Below, in pieces: positions 1 through 7,100 of a stretch of 7,100 nt of DNA. The position numbers and the translations under genes are program-made. The notes below the pieces were generated by a model that saw only the letters and a program-made list of their open reading frames with translations, had not been told where the DNA came from and ran no database searches. The DNA is from Anaerolineales bacterium. GTDB lineage: Bacteria; Chloroflexota; Anaerolineae; 4572-78; J111. The stretch's first letter is position 1; the number at the start of each line of letters is the position of its first letter. The stretch covers positions 1 through 7,100 of the forward strand of contig JAAUSP010000405.1 in the NCBI GenBank assembly GCA_012032575.1, given 5' to 3'.

Positions 1-910
1 CTCGACCGGGTCGTAACCCGTAGTTCCTGGGGCAGGCTCTTGCTGCCGCCGCCTCGTAGCACCTGATAATCACCCTCCGCCGGGCCGGTGGGATTGCGGC
101 TGGGCGAATTGGCATAATAGTCGGGCGAGTACCAATCGGCCACCCACTCCCAGACATTGCCGGCCATATTCAGTGCGCCGTAAGGACTGGCCCCAACTGG
201 AAAATCGTCCACCCTGGTGGTGCGACAACGGCCACTATAGCCGCATCGGGGTGCGGTCAAGTCCGGGGTGGCCGGGGGGGTGTCGCAGGCATAGTAATTT
301 GCTTTGCTGCAATCCAGGCTCTCTCCCCAGGGGTAGACATTTGTCCCTGGGCCGCGAGCCGCTTTTTCCCATTCGGCTTCGGTGGGCAGCCGCCGGCCCG
401 CCCATTGACAATAAGCAGCCGCTACAGCGGATTCATGCAAAAGCGCTGGGTGGTCCTGGTAATCAGGATGGAGCGGATACGGGGTATAAGTTTTAGCCGA
501 CACCTCGTACACCTGGGGGCGGCAAGCGCCGTCGGCCATACATTTGGCAAAGTTGGCGTTGGTCACTTCGGTGCGATCCATCCAAAACGCATCCAGGTAG
601 ACTCGATGCTGCGGTTTTTCATTATCTTTGGCCTGGGGGTCGTCGGCGGTGGCCCCCATGATAAATTCACCGGCCGGACGCAGACCAGGGTGACGCCATC
701 CACCGGCGAAATCCAGGTCTGGCCGATTTCGGTACAGACCGAACCGGAGGCCCTTGTCGCTGCCGGCAGCGGTGTTGGAGTGGCAGCGACTGCCACAGGG
801 CTAACGACCGGCGTGATTGTTTCTGTTGCTCCCGATGCCGGGGGCAGAGTGTTTGCTGTACAGGAGGCGGCAAAAAGGACGATTACGATACAGTAATGAA
901 AGAGCCTCAC
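1..910 (-). CDS. SUMF1/FGE-fold lipoprotein, C-terminus outside window, one frameshift
   Basis: The GTG start at 910 is preceded by a GAGAG-rich stretch and an in-frame stop lies a little upstream. Residues 1-17 form a short signal peptide ending FAASC, an acceptable lipobox with Cys17 as the lipid-modified residue. A Thr/Pro/Ala linker follows to about residue 62, then the domain starts near GQTWISPVDGVTLVCV. After correction of the frame it continues PAGEFIMG, FWMDRTEVTNANF, YCQWAGRRLPTEAEWEKAARG, YPWGE, SPYGALNMAGNVWEWVADWY and VLRGGGS, the ordered signature of the formylglycine-generating-enzyme/SUMF1 (C-type lectin-like) fold. The break is at 676-677: one base is missing from what should read GTCCCGGCC on the coding strand. 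The segment after GGS, where sulfatase-activating FGEs carry their copper-binding cysteine pair, reads KSLPQELRVTTRS without Cys. True FGE activity is therefore unlikely; an extracytoplasmic binding or structural role is inferred. About 303 residues are visible. Confidence 0.85.
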
Positions 911-1098
911 CTTCAGTTCTCTCTCTGGTTGACCATAACCCTGGCGCTCAAATTAACCGCCGAGAGCGCAGAGTCCGCCGGGGGATTCTTAAAAAATCTT
1001 GGGGCGCACCGGCATCTTCGGCGGCGAAACATTAAATCTGGCCGGCACTATGATACATTGTAATTTTTATTTGGACGAATTTTTGAAGTGCTGGTAAG

Positions 1099-1263
1099 AT
1101 GAGGGAAGATGAGGCGAGGAGGCGAAGATTTCGCGTCTTCGCCTCACCAGTCATCGTCTACCCCACCTTCAAAGAACAGACCCGTTCCGCCCGCGCCGTC
1201 ATTCGCACCGGCGAGTTTACGCCGTATGCTAATATTATTCTGGTGGCGGGAGTGGTGTTTTAA
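1099..1263 (+). pseudogene. rbsD: C-terminal relic of D-ribose pyranase (RbsD/FucU family)
   Basis: A 54-codon frame opens at ATG 1099 and ends with TAA at 1261-1263. Its last 38 residues include [16 protein letters not shown] and [15 protein letters not shown]. They match from memory the C-terminus of RbsD (E. coli ends [22 protein letters not shown]-like), including the GE..PYANIIL..GV.F end. Intact RbsD is about 130-140 residues and interconverts pyranose and furanose forms of ribose for the ribose uptake pathway. Only the last quarter is here. The upstream 16 codons are Arg/Glu-rich, not RbsD-like, and lie in a purine-rich tract and a hairpin. No other ribose gene is present. The relic ends 7 bp from the convergent brnA stop codon. 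It is most simply a remnant left after an insertion or deletion; translation of the 54-residue peptide cannot be excluded, but no good Shine-Dalgarno site is visible. Confidence 0.75.
1119..1145. repeat. Perfect 10-bp stem with 7-nt loop
   Basis: GAGGCGAAGA (1119-1128) and TCTTCGCCTC (1136-1145) are exact reverse complements around TTTCGCG. No T-run follows on either strand, so it is not a standard intrinsic terminator. It sits exactly at the point where similarity to RbsD begins, so it may mark the junction of the rearrangement that removed the rest of that gene. Confidence 0.6.
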
Positions 1264-1270
1264 GTTTAAC

Positions 1271-1600
1271 CTATCTCGCCGCCTGCAACTCTTCTCTGAT
1301 AACCCGGCGTAAGGTTTCTTCCAATGGCTCTTTTTGACTTTCGACATATTCGCGCAAAGCCATATTGATTAATGCCTGGTAACTGCCCCCACCTGCCTGT
1401 CCTATTTTGTCCTTGAACCAGTTTAGAATATCCGCATCCAATCGAATCGTGATCCGAACTTTATGGGGGACGATCTGAGGTAAGAGTTCCCGCAGCGGCT
1501 TCATTTTTGCTAACTGTTCGTCGGTTAGTGGCGGAATATCCGAAAAAACAATTTCCTCGTCGGTTAGCTGCTCTAATTTAACCAAATCGCTTTTTGACAT
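1271..1600 (-). CDS. brnA: BrnA antitoxin, ribbon-helix-helix
   Basis: The product has 109 residues. The central KVRITIRLDADILNWFKDK (about 47-65) followed by GGGSYQALINMALREYV (70-86) is the BrnA signature: a DNA-contacting beta strand and two helices of a ribbon-helix-helix fold, with the usual RI.IRLD..IL.WFK and YQ..IN..LR.Y motifs. The N-terminal 45 residues are acidic and probably form the part that wraps the toxin. A helical, charged tail (EPLEETLRRVIREELQAAR) extends beyond the common end. The ATG at 1600 overlaps the 3' end of brnT by 23 bp, the tight coupling usual for brnTA operons. BrnA neutralises BrnT and, with it, represses the shared promoter. This gene is intact although the toxin frame is broken. 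Confidence 0.9.
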   Translation of the reverse strand: MSKSDLVKLEQLTDEEIVFSDIPPLTDEQLAKMKPLRELLPQIVPHKVRITIRLDADILNWFKDKIGQAGGGSYQALINMALREYVESQKEPLEETLRRVIREELQAAR

Positions 1601-1857
1601 AACTTGCTTGCTCCCGGCTCGTTGCTTTCCGCATAGAAATTATGCGGATAACCTCATCATCCTTAATTGTGAAAGAAATAATCACAATCTGTTGATGCAA
1701 TAATCCTTGCAGGATATAACGGGTTTCATCGTAGTCATTATGGGGGGTCTTCGACGACAAAGGCTGCATCATTAAAAACTAAATGAGCCTCTCTGAAATC
1801 GAGATGGTGTTTTCCCAGGTTGAGTCGCCGTTTGTTTTCGTCCCACTCAAATCTCAT
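1578..1857 (-). CDS. brnT: BrnT-family toxin, frameshifted as read
   Basis: From ATG at 1857 the frame reads MRFEWDENKRRLNLGKHHLD, then FREAHLVFNDAAFVVEDPP and a stop. The other half, HNDYDETRYILQGLLHQ to VIRIISMRKATSREQASYV, follows in the next frame. The run of six G (six C on the coding strand) at 1742-1747 is one base too long. With five, the protein is a continuous 92 residues, the normal length for BrnT. Family motifs are all present: F.WD..K...NL.KH and F.EA..VF.D at the N-terminus, and E.R (45-47), RIIS.R.AT..E...Y (71-87) at the C-terminus. BrnT is a RelE-like ribonuclease that slows translation when freed from BrnA. Either the gene is a disarmed toxin or the homopolymer was misread. 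An ATG at 1772 would give only the C-terminal two thirds and is not a sensible start. Confidence 0.85.
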
Positions 1858-1862
1858 GAAGA

Positions 1863-1892
1863 GATTGTGTGCACAATCGTCATATCGGTCAA
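1863..1892 (-). promoter_or_regulatory. brnTA promoter with palindromic operator over the -10 box
   Basis: On the minus strand TTGACC (1892-1887) and CACAAT (1869-1864) are separated by exactly 17 nt, so they make a good sigma-70-type pair. The perfect 7-bp inverted repeat GATTGTG-N2-CACAATC (1863-1878) covers the -10 hexamer. It is well placed as the site where the BrnA ribbon-helix-helix dimer represses its own operon, as known for the family. The expected transcription start, 6-7 nt after the -10, falls at or next to the brnT ATG (1857). No Shine-Dalgarno sequence precedes that ATG, so a leaderless mRNA is likely. Confidence 0.6.
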
Positions 1893-1926
1893 ATGAAGGA
1901 AACGTTAGTTTTAGGAGTTAGTAGTC

Positions 1927-3856
1927 TTACGGGCCGGCTGGTTCGGGGGAAAAGCCTTCGGGCCAGCGGGTGGCGGTGTCGTAGCGTACGCCGGTCAGGT
2001 TGGCCCCATCCAGCCTGGCCCAGCCGAAGACCGCCCCGTTGACCAGCGCTTCCCGCAGGTCGGACCCCAGCAAATTGGCTCCGCCCAGGTAGGCGTTGCT
2101 CAGGTCAGCGCCGCTTAAATTGGCTCCGCGCAAATCGGCCCAGCTTAGTTCCGCGCCGGTTAAAAGAGCCTGGCTTAGCTCAGCCCCGCGCAAATCGGTC
2201 CAGCTCAAATCCGCGCCGGCCAGATTGCGCTGGGCTGCGCCCAGGTTAACAATCTCCCAGACCAGCCGCCATTTGGGGTCAAGTTGGGTGGCTTCGTCTA
2301 CCTGACTGCCGCGCAGGTAAGCCTGGCTGAGGGTAGCCCCGCTCAAATCGGCCCCGCGCAGGTCAGCGCCGCTGAGGTCGGTTTCGCGCAGGTCGGCCTG
2401 GCGCAAACTCGGCCCCGGCCAGATAAGCCCCGCAGCAGTGCGGCCCGGCTCAGCCGGACCCCGGCCAGATTTGCCCCGCTCAAATCGGCCCCATTCAGGT
2501 CGGCCCCGCCTAAAATGGTCCGGCTCAGGTTGGCCTGCCGCAGGTCAGCCCCGGCCAGGTCCGCTTCGCTCAGGTGAGCATCGGCCAAATCAACCCCGGC
2601 CAGCGCCTGCCGGGCCGCGCCGATGTTGAGAATGGTCCAGACCTGCCGCCATTTGGGGTCAAGCCGGGTAGTATCGTCCAGGCGGGTTTTCCAGAGGTAA
2701 GCCCAATTAAGCGCCGCCCCACGTAAATCGGCCCCGCGCAGGTCGGCGCTGCTTAACTCAACCCGGCTCAGGTCGGCCCGGCCAGATCAGTTCCGTTCAG
2801 ATTGGCTTGCGCAAATTGGCCCCGCTCAGGTTCGCCGCCTGCAATGTTGCCCCACTCAGGTTGGCTTCACCCAGTTGGGCCGCTCGCAGACTGGCTCCAC
2901 TCAGGTCGGCTCCGGCCAGATTGGCCTTAAACAGGTTGGCTTCGCGCAGGTCGGCCCCGCTCAAGTTGAGCCGGGACAGGTCCAAACCGCTCAAATTGGC
3001 CCCGTGCAGATTGGCTCCGGCCAGGTCGCGCCGGGCGGCTCCCGGCTGGACCAGCTCCCACACCAGCCGCCATCTGTCTTCGAGGCGGGTGGTCTCATCC
3101 ACCTGGCTGCTACGCAGATTGGCTCCCCACAAATCGGCTTCCAGCAGGTTGGCCCCGCGCAAATCAGCCCCGCTGAGATTGGCGCTCGACAGGTTAGCCC
3201 CGGTCAAGTCGGCCCCGTTGAGGTTGGCTCCGCGCAAATTGGTCCGGCTCAAATCGGCCCGGCTAAGGGTCAGCCCGCTCAAGGCCGCCCCTTGCAGATC
3301 GGCATAGCGCCAGCGGACCCCGGCGCAGGCAGGCCGGCAGACCTGCCAGACGGGCTGAGGCGTGGCGACCGGCAGGGCGAGGGGTGGAATTTGGGTCGGG
3401 CGGGTCTCCCCGGCAGCCCGCTCATCTCTAAAAAACAAGCCCCAGACCAAGGTGAGGCTGGTCAGAATTACGGCAAAGACCAGCCCCAGCCAGCGGGCAG
3501 GGATACCGGGGCCGGCTTGCGTCGCCGATTTCTTCCAGCGGCGGCAGGGTGAGGGGCGGCTCCGGCTCCACAGGGCGGCTCAACATACCCCCGCGTGCTC
3601 TGGTTGCCAGGGCCAGGGTTGGTTCCTCGGTGAGAGGCTGCTGCCCCAGTTCTTGCAGGCGTTGAATCAAATGAGTCACCTGCTGTTCTTTGGCGGCAAG
3701 CTGCTGCTGTAGGCTTAAAGGGGCGGCATCTGGCTCATACGCGGCCACTTGCGACTGCAAATCGCGGCGCTGCTGCTCGTGCCAGGCCAGGGCTTGCTGC
3801 AAAAATTCGGGGCCGGTCCCTGTTGGATTGGAGCTAAGTTCGTCGTCTGTTGGCAT
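1927..3856 (-). CDS. Membrane-anchored pentapeptide-repeat protein, five frameshifts as read
   Basis: Corrected length is 642 residues. Residues 1-113 are hydrophilic and include a Gln/Leu-rich probable coiled coil (SLQQQLAAKEQQVTHLIQRL, about 48-67). One membrane segment follows (WLGLVFAVILTSLTLVWGLFF, about 122-142), then a Pro-rich linker. From about residue 189 come tandem A(D/N)LXX pentapeptides, which fold into a right-handed four-sided beta-helix. The repeats are interrupted three times by a spacer with the core (Q/R)(V/L)D(E/D)(T/A)T.L...WR.VW...N.GAAR..LAG, and the protein ends in the common YDTATRWPEGF..E.AG cap. The frame breaks at about 3517 (one extra base), 2808 and 2778 (one missing each), 2428-2431 and 2405-2407 (one extra each). 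Undoing these gives unbroken pentapeptide phase throughout. The ATG at 3856 is preferred to a TTG at 3913, which lies inside the -35 box. The role is unknown; such proteins usually serve as scaffolds. Confidence 0.85.
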
Positions 3857-3884
3857 AGGCTGGCTGTTCCAAATAGTGCCAGTG

Positions 3885-3913
3885 AGTGTAGCATGAGTCC
3901 GGGCCGGAGGCAA
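3885..3913 (-). promoter_or_regulatory. Promoter of the pentapeptide-repeat gene
   Basis: On the minus strand TTGCCT (3913-3908), a 17-nt spacer and TACACT (3890-3885) form a sigma-70-like promoter. A TG two bases before the -10 box (TGCTACACT) makes it an extended -10. The predicted start of transcription near 3878 gives a leader of about 22 nt to the ATG at 3856, which supports that start codon. Confidence 0.55.
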
Positions 3914-3969
3914 TCCCCCGAAAAAATAGGGCGCATTTCAACTGACAAAACTTATGCCGTCAGCCTAAT

Positions 3970-4075
3970 CATGTCATTTCGACCGGAGCGTAGCGAAGGG
4001 AGAAATCCCTAATACCTCGTCTTGCCAGCGTAGTTTTGAAGGATTTCTCGCTCCTTCGTCGCTCGAAATGACATG
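3970..4075. repeat. Dispersed inverted-repeat (MITE-like) element
   Basis: The left arm starts CATGTCATTTCGA (3970-3982) and ends GAAATCC (4002-4008). The right arm (4041-4075) starts GGATTTC and ends TCGAAATGACATG. The outer 13 bp and inner 7 bp are exact complements, and the GAGCG/GAAGG core between them pairs imperfectly. The 32-nt loop is unrelated. The CATTTCGA...GAAATCC type of palindrome is a familiar high-copy intergenic repeat in several bacterial phyla; copy number here cannot be judged from one window. Confidence 0.7.
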
Positions 4076-4198
4076 ACCACGTAACGCCTATCAATGAAGA
4101 ATTGCGCCCTACTGCCGGGTAAACCATTATTTTATTCAGGCAATTTGCCGCAATTCTCAAGATAATTAGAATTATAATAAGCATTAAACTTATTTTTA

Positions 4199-4227
4199 TT
4201 TTAATTCTTCTTTATTTTAGATATAAT
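4199..4227 (+). promoter_or_regulatory. Candidate lrp promoter
   Basis: A perfect TATAAT lies at 4222-4227 in an AT-rich tract, 31 bp before the lrp start codon. The matching -35 position (4199-4204, TTTTAA) is weak. The predicted leader is about 25 nt and contains the Shine-Dalgarno stretch GGAAGGG at 4247-4253. A second TATAAT at 4173-4178 has no good partner. Confidence 0.45.
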
Positions 4228-4258
4228 ACAAAATATCCATTGAAATGGAAGGGAAAAT

Positions 4259-4741
4259 ATGATACAATCTTCATCAAATGAACCCTTAGACGACCTGGAT
4301 AAAACCATTTTGCAAGTCCTTCAAACCGATGGCCGGGTCAGCAATGTCGAACTGGCCCACCGGATCAGCCTGTCGCCGCCGGCTGTTCATGCCCGGCTCA
4401 AGCGGCTGGAACAGCGGGGTTACATTCGCCAGTACGTGGCCCTGCTCGACCGGGAGAGGTTTGGCTACGATATGCTGTGTTTTATCGAGGTCAGTTTGCA
4501 GTTGCACCAGCCGGAGCAGGTGGAAAATTTTCGGCAGATGATGCAGCAGATGCCGGAGGTGCTGGAATGTCATCACGTCACCGGCGAATATGATTATCTG
4601 CTCAAGGTGGTGGTCCGCAACCGGGCCGATTTGGAACACTTCGTGGTCAAACGCCTGACCCCCGTCCCCGGTATCGCCCGCATCCACACCAGCCTGGTGC
4701 TGTCTGAGGTCAAACAGACCACCGCTCTGCCTCTGGGGTAA
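4259..4741 (+). CDS. Lrp/AsnC-family transcriptional regulator
   Basis: The product has 160 residues and is intact, close to the family's usual length. LDDLDKTILQVLQTDGRVSN (10-29) and the helix-turn-helix ELAHRISLSPPAVHARLKRLEQRGYI (31-56) match the N-terminal DNA-binding domain. Residues about 70-150 form the RAM ligand-binding and oligomerising domain, with VTGEYDYLLKVVV (107-119) as its characteristic effector loop and VPGIARIHTSLVLSEVK near the end. The ATG follows GGAAGGG with good spacing. These regulators sense amino acids and form octamers or higher oligomers. Its position, 177 bp upstream of tyrosine phenol-lyase on the same strand, makes tyrosine or another aromatic amino acid the natural candidate effector; that is inference from context. 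In enterobacteria tpl is instead controlled by TyrR. Confidence 0.9.
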   Translation: MIQSSSNEPLDDLDKTILQVLQTDGRVSNVELAHRISLSPPAVHARLKRLEQRGYIRQYVALLDRERFGYDMLCFIEVSLQLHQPEQVENFRQMMQQMPEVLECHHVTGEYDYLLKVVVRNRADLEHFVVKRLTPVPGIARIHTSLVLSEVKQTTALPLG

Positions 4742-4784
4742 TAGCTATAGTAATAACTCAGTGGCCAAACCGACGCTTCTTTAT

Positions 4785-4866
4785 GAGGCTAAGGCTAAGG
4801 CTGAGGCTAAGAACGAAGATTATACCTGGTTTATCTTACTTAGCCTTAGCCTCAGCCTCAGCCTTA
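4785..4866. repeat. 82-nt hexamer-repeat hairpin, copy 1 (upstream of tpl)
   Basis: The left arm (4785-4811) is four GGCTRA hexamers. The right arm (4839-4866) is the complementary set of TYAGCC hexamers. Twenty-three of 27 aligned positions are exact complements, and the differences fall where R varies between A and G. The 27-nt core holds a further 5-bp pair, AAGAT (4816-4820) with ATCTT (4833-4837). It ends 52 nt before the tpl ATG, so a transcript from the lrp side would carry it as a long leader hairpin. Confidence 0.8.
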
Positions 4867-4888
4867 AAAGGCATAAGTCAGGCCATGA

Positions 4889-6349
<1,461 letters not shown>

Positions 6350-6357
6350 TCACCGGT

Positions 6358-6439
6358 GAGGCTAAGGCTGAGGCTGAGGCTAAGAAAGAAGGTTACATCT
6401 GGTTCGTCTTGCTTAGCCTTAGACTCAGCCTCAGCCTTA
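6358..6439. repeat. 82-nt hexamer-repeat hairpin, copy 2 (upstream of the TIGR04076-type gene)
   Basis: Same design and exactly the same length as the copy at 4785-4866: left arm 6358-6384, core 6385-6411, right arm 6412-6439. By eye 73 of 82 positions are identical; the arms differ at one base each and the core at seven, mostly transitions. Two of the core changes (A to G at core positions 8 and 22) turn A-T pairs into G-U pairs, so the inner stem survives in plus-strand RNA. It ends 74 nt before the downstream ATG. Confidence 0.8.
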
Positions 6440-6513
6440 AAGGGAGTAAAAGCCAAAGTAGAGGTAGTGATACCTTTAATCTCCAATCTCCCTTATCACT
6501 GAACGGAGTGGAT

Positions 6514-6879
6514 ATGAGTCAGGCCCAATTACGCGATGACGAGTTTGAGCTGTACGATCTGGCGGTGGTGGTCGAGCGGATTGAAGGTCACTGTACTTGC
6601 AACATGGCGGTCGGCGACTGCTTTTATCTGCGCGGGGGGAAACTGTCGCTGCCGGAGGGGAAGGATTTTTGCCTGTACGCCTTGCAGGCGGCCATCCCGC
6701 TGCTGCCGGCCAAACAGCGCCGCAATCACCCCGCCGATTGGATGGAAACCGACGCCCGCGTGGTCTGCCCCGACCCGGCCTGCCGGCTGATTATGCGGAT
6801 TGACCGGCTGAGCCGGCGCACCCTGCGCCACGATGAGGTGAGTCCGATTGCGTGGGAGAGCATGAAGGATGAGACGTAA
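6514..6879 (+). CDS. TIGR04076-type small Cys-containing protein, function unknown
   Basis: The product has 121 residues from ATG 6514, which follows GGAG (6505-6508) at 5 nt. An earlier in-frame TTG at 6409 lies inside the hairpin repeat and would add a low-complexity Leu/Ser leader, so it is rejected. The body matches from memory the TIGR04076 family: an N-terminal strand (YDLAVVVERIEGHC), a VGDCFYL motif (33-39), a short PEGKDFCLYALQAAIPLL helix (47-64), and a C-terminal VVCPDPACRLIMRIDR (83-98). Six cysteines (27, 29, 36, 53, 85, 90), including a CXC and a CX4C, suggest metal binding or a redox role, but none is shown. No signal peptide or membrane segment is seen. It follows tpl on the same strand after 183 bp, so co-regulation is possible. 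Confidence 0.75.
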   Translation: MSQAQLRDDEFELYDLAVVVERIEGHCTCNMAVGDCFYLRGGKLSLPEGKDFCLYALQAAIPLLPAKQRRNHPADWMETDARVVCPDPACRLIMRIDRLSRRTLRHDEVSPIAWESMKDET

Positions 6880-6902
6880 GGCCGGATTCTTCGAAGTCTT
6901 CT

Positions 6903-7024
6903 AAATCGCACCCTTCGATACGCCTTTCACTTCGTTCAAGGCTACTCAGGATGCGATTATAAGCTAAAAATCATCCTGAGTAGCCCTGAGCAAATGCGAA
7001 GGGCGTTATCGAAGGGTGATTTTT
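6903..7024. repeat. Long inverted repeat, about 56-bp arms (MITE-like)
   Basis: The left arm (6903-6958) and the right arm (6969-7024) pair around a 10-nt loop. Matching blocks are AAATC, CACCCTTCGATA, CGCC and GGCTACTCAGGATG; the arm centres diverge. It begins 23 nt after the preceding stop codon and could also end transcription, though it lacks a clean T-run. Its sequence is unrelated to the element at 3970-4075. No transposase gene is present. Confidence 0.75.
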
Positions 7025-7049
7025 AGACTAATTACCGAATTCAGGTTAC

Positions 7050-7100
7050 TTGGCGGAAAATGAGCAAAACATGCTCACCCAGCAAATGGACGGCACCCGC
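7050..7100 (+). CDS. Possible 5' end of a gene running off the right edge
   Basis: A frame open from a TAA at 7029-7031 to the window end reads, from TTG 7050, AENEQNMLTQQMDGTR. ATG 7071 is an alternative start. The AGG at 7043-7045 could serve as ribosome binding site for the TTG. Seventeen codons are too few to identify a product or even to be sure it is coding. Confidence 0.2.
   Translation, partial: MAENEQNMLTQQMDGTR

Larger units (their letters stand above)
3857..4258. other. Divergent intergenic region, no gene
   Basis: This stretch of about 400 bases separates the pentapeptide gene (minus) from lrp (plus). It holds the promoter at 3885-3913, a dispersed inverted-repeat element at 3970-4075, and a very AT-rich tract from about 4130 to 4245 that carries the lrp promoter. 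No open frame in it shows protein-like character. Confidence 0.6.

Noticed and set aside
1119..1145. Intrinsic terminator
   Set aside because: Good stem but no T-run on either strand.
1927..2588. Treating the pentapeptide fragments as two or three separate genes
   Set aside because: Repeat phase and spacer spacing are restored by single-base corrections, so one gene explains the data better.
2875..3552. Long plus-strand open frame of Gly/Gln/Val-rich repeats opposite the pentapeptide gene
   Set aside because: It is the antisense shadow of the repeat gene: the periodic codons on one strand leave another frame open. No ribosome binding site or protein-like start is present.
4245..4262. Five-codon upstream ORF (ATG GAA GGG AAA ATA TGA) overlapping the lrp start
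   Set aside because: The ATG lies within the Shine-Dalgarno region of lrp and the frame is too short to tell from chance.
4785..4866. CRISPR or telomere-like array from the GGCTRA hexamers
   Set aside because: The repeats are six bases without spacers and form an inverted pair, not a direct array of spaced repeats.
7061..7100. Alternative start ATG at 7061 in another frame
   Set aside because: Only 13 codons are visible and nothing supports coding in that frame.

Overview
The window reads like an accessory stretch of a free-living, moderately GC-rich bacterium. The style of the pentapeptide-repeat protein, the SUMF1-type lipoprotein, a BrnT/BrnA toxin-antitoxin pair and GC-rich codons beside AT-rich intergenic DNA carrying palindromic repeats would fit a member of the Chloroflexota (Anaerolineae-like). 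That is an inference; no rRNA or marker gene is present to settle it.

Layout. (1) 1-910, minus: N-terminal and central part of a secreted SUMF1/FGE-fold lipoprotein, running off the left edge. (2) 1099-1263, plus: a 54-codon ORF whose last 38 residues are the C-terminus of D-ribose pyranase (RbsD/FucU family), a gene relic. (3) 1271-1857, minus: a brnT-brnA toxin-antitoxin operon with a palindromic operator lying over its -10 box. (4) 1927-3856, minus: a large membrane-anchored pentapeptide-repeat protein with three copies of a non-pentapeptide spacer and its own promoter at 3885-3913. (5) 3857-4258: intergenic, with a dispersed inverted-repeat element and an AT-rich promoter. (6) 4259-6879, plus: an Lrp/AsnC-family regulator, tyrosine phenol-lyase (tpl) and a small Cys-rich TIGR04076-type protein. 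The last two genes are each preceded by a copy of the same 82-nt hexamer-repeat hairpin. (7) 6903-7024: a second kind of dispersed long inverted repeat, then an unidentifiable ORF start at the right edge.

The most coherent functional unit is lrp-tpl-TIGR04076. An amino-acid-responsive regulator sits directly upstream of a PLP lyase that splits tyrosine into phenol, pyruvate and ammonium. The twin leader hairpins suggest shared control, or the same repeat inserted twice.

A caution for every reader: four of the genes are broken by single-base indels, eight in all, mostly in short homopolymers. In each complete gene, reversing the indels restores a full-length product. In the pentapeptide gene the corrected repeat spacings become exact multiples of three, and in tpl the active-site register is restored. 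This pattern looks more like uncorrected read errors than gene decay, except for the rbsD relic, which is a genuine truncation.
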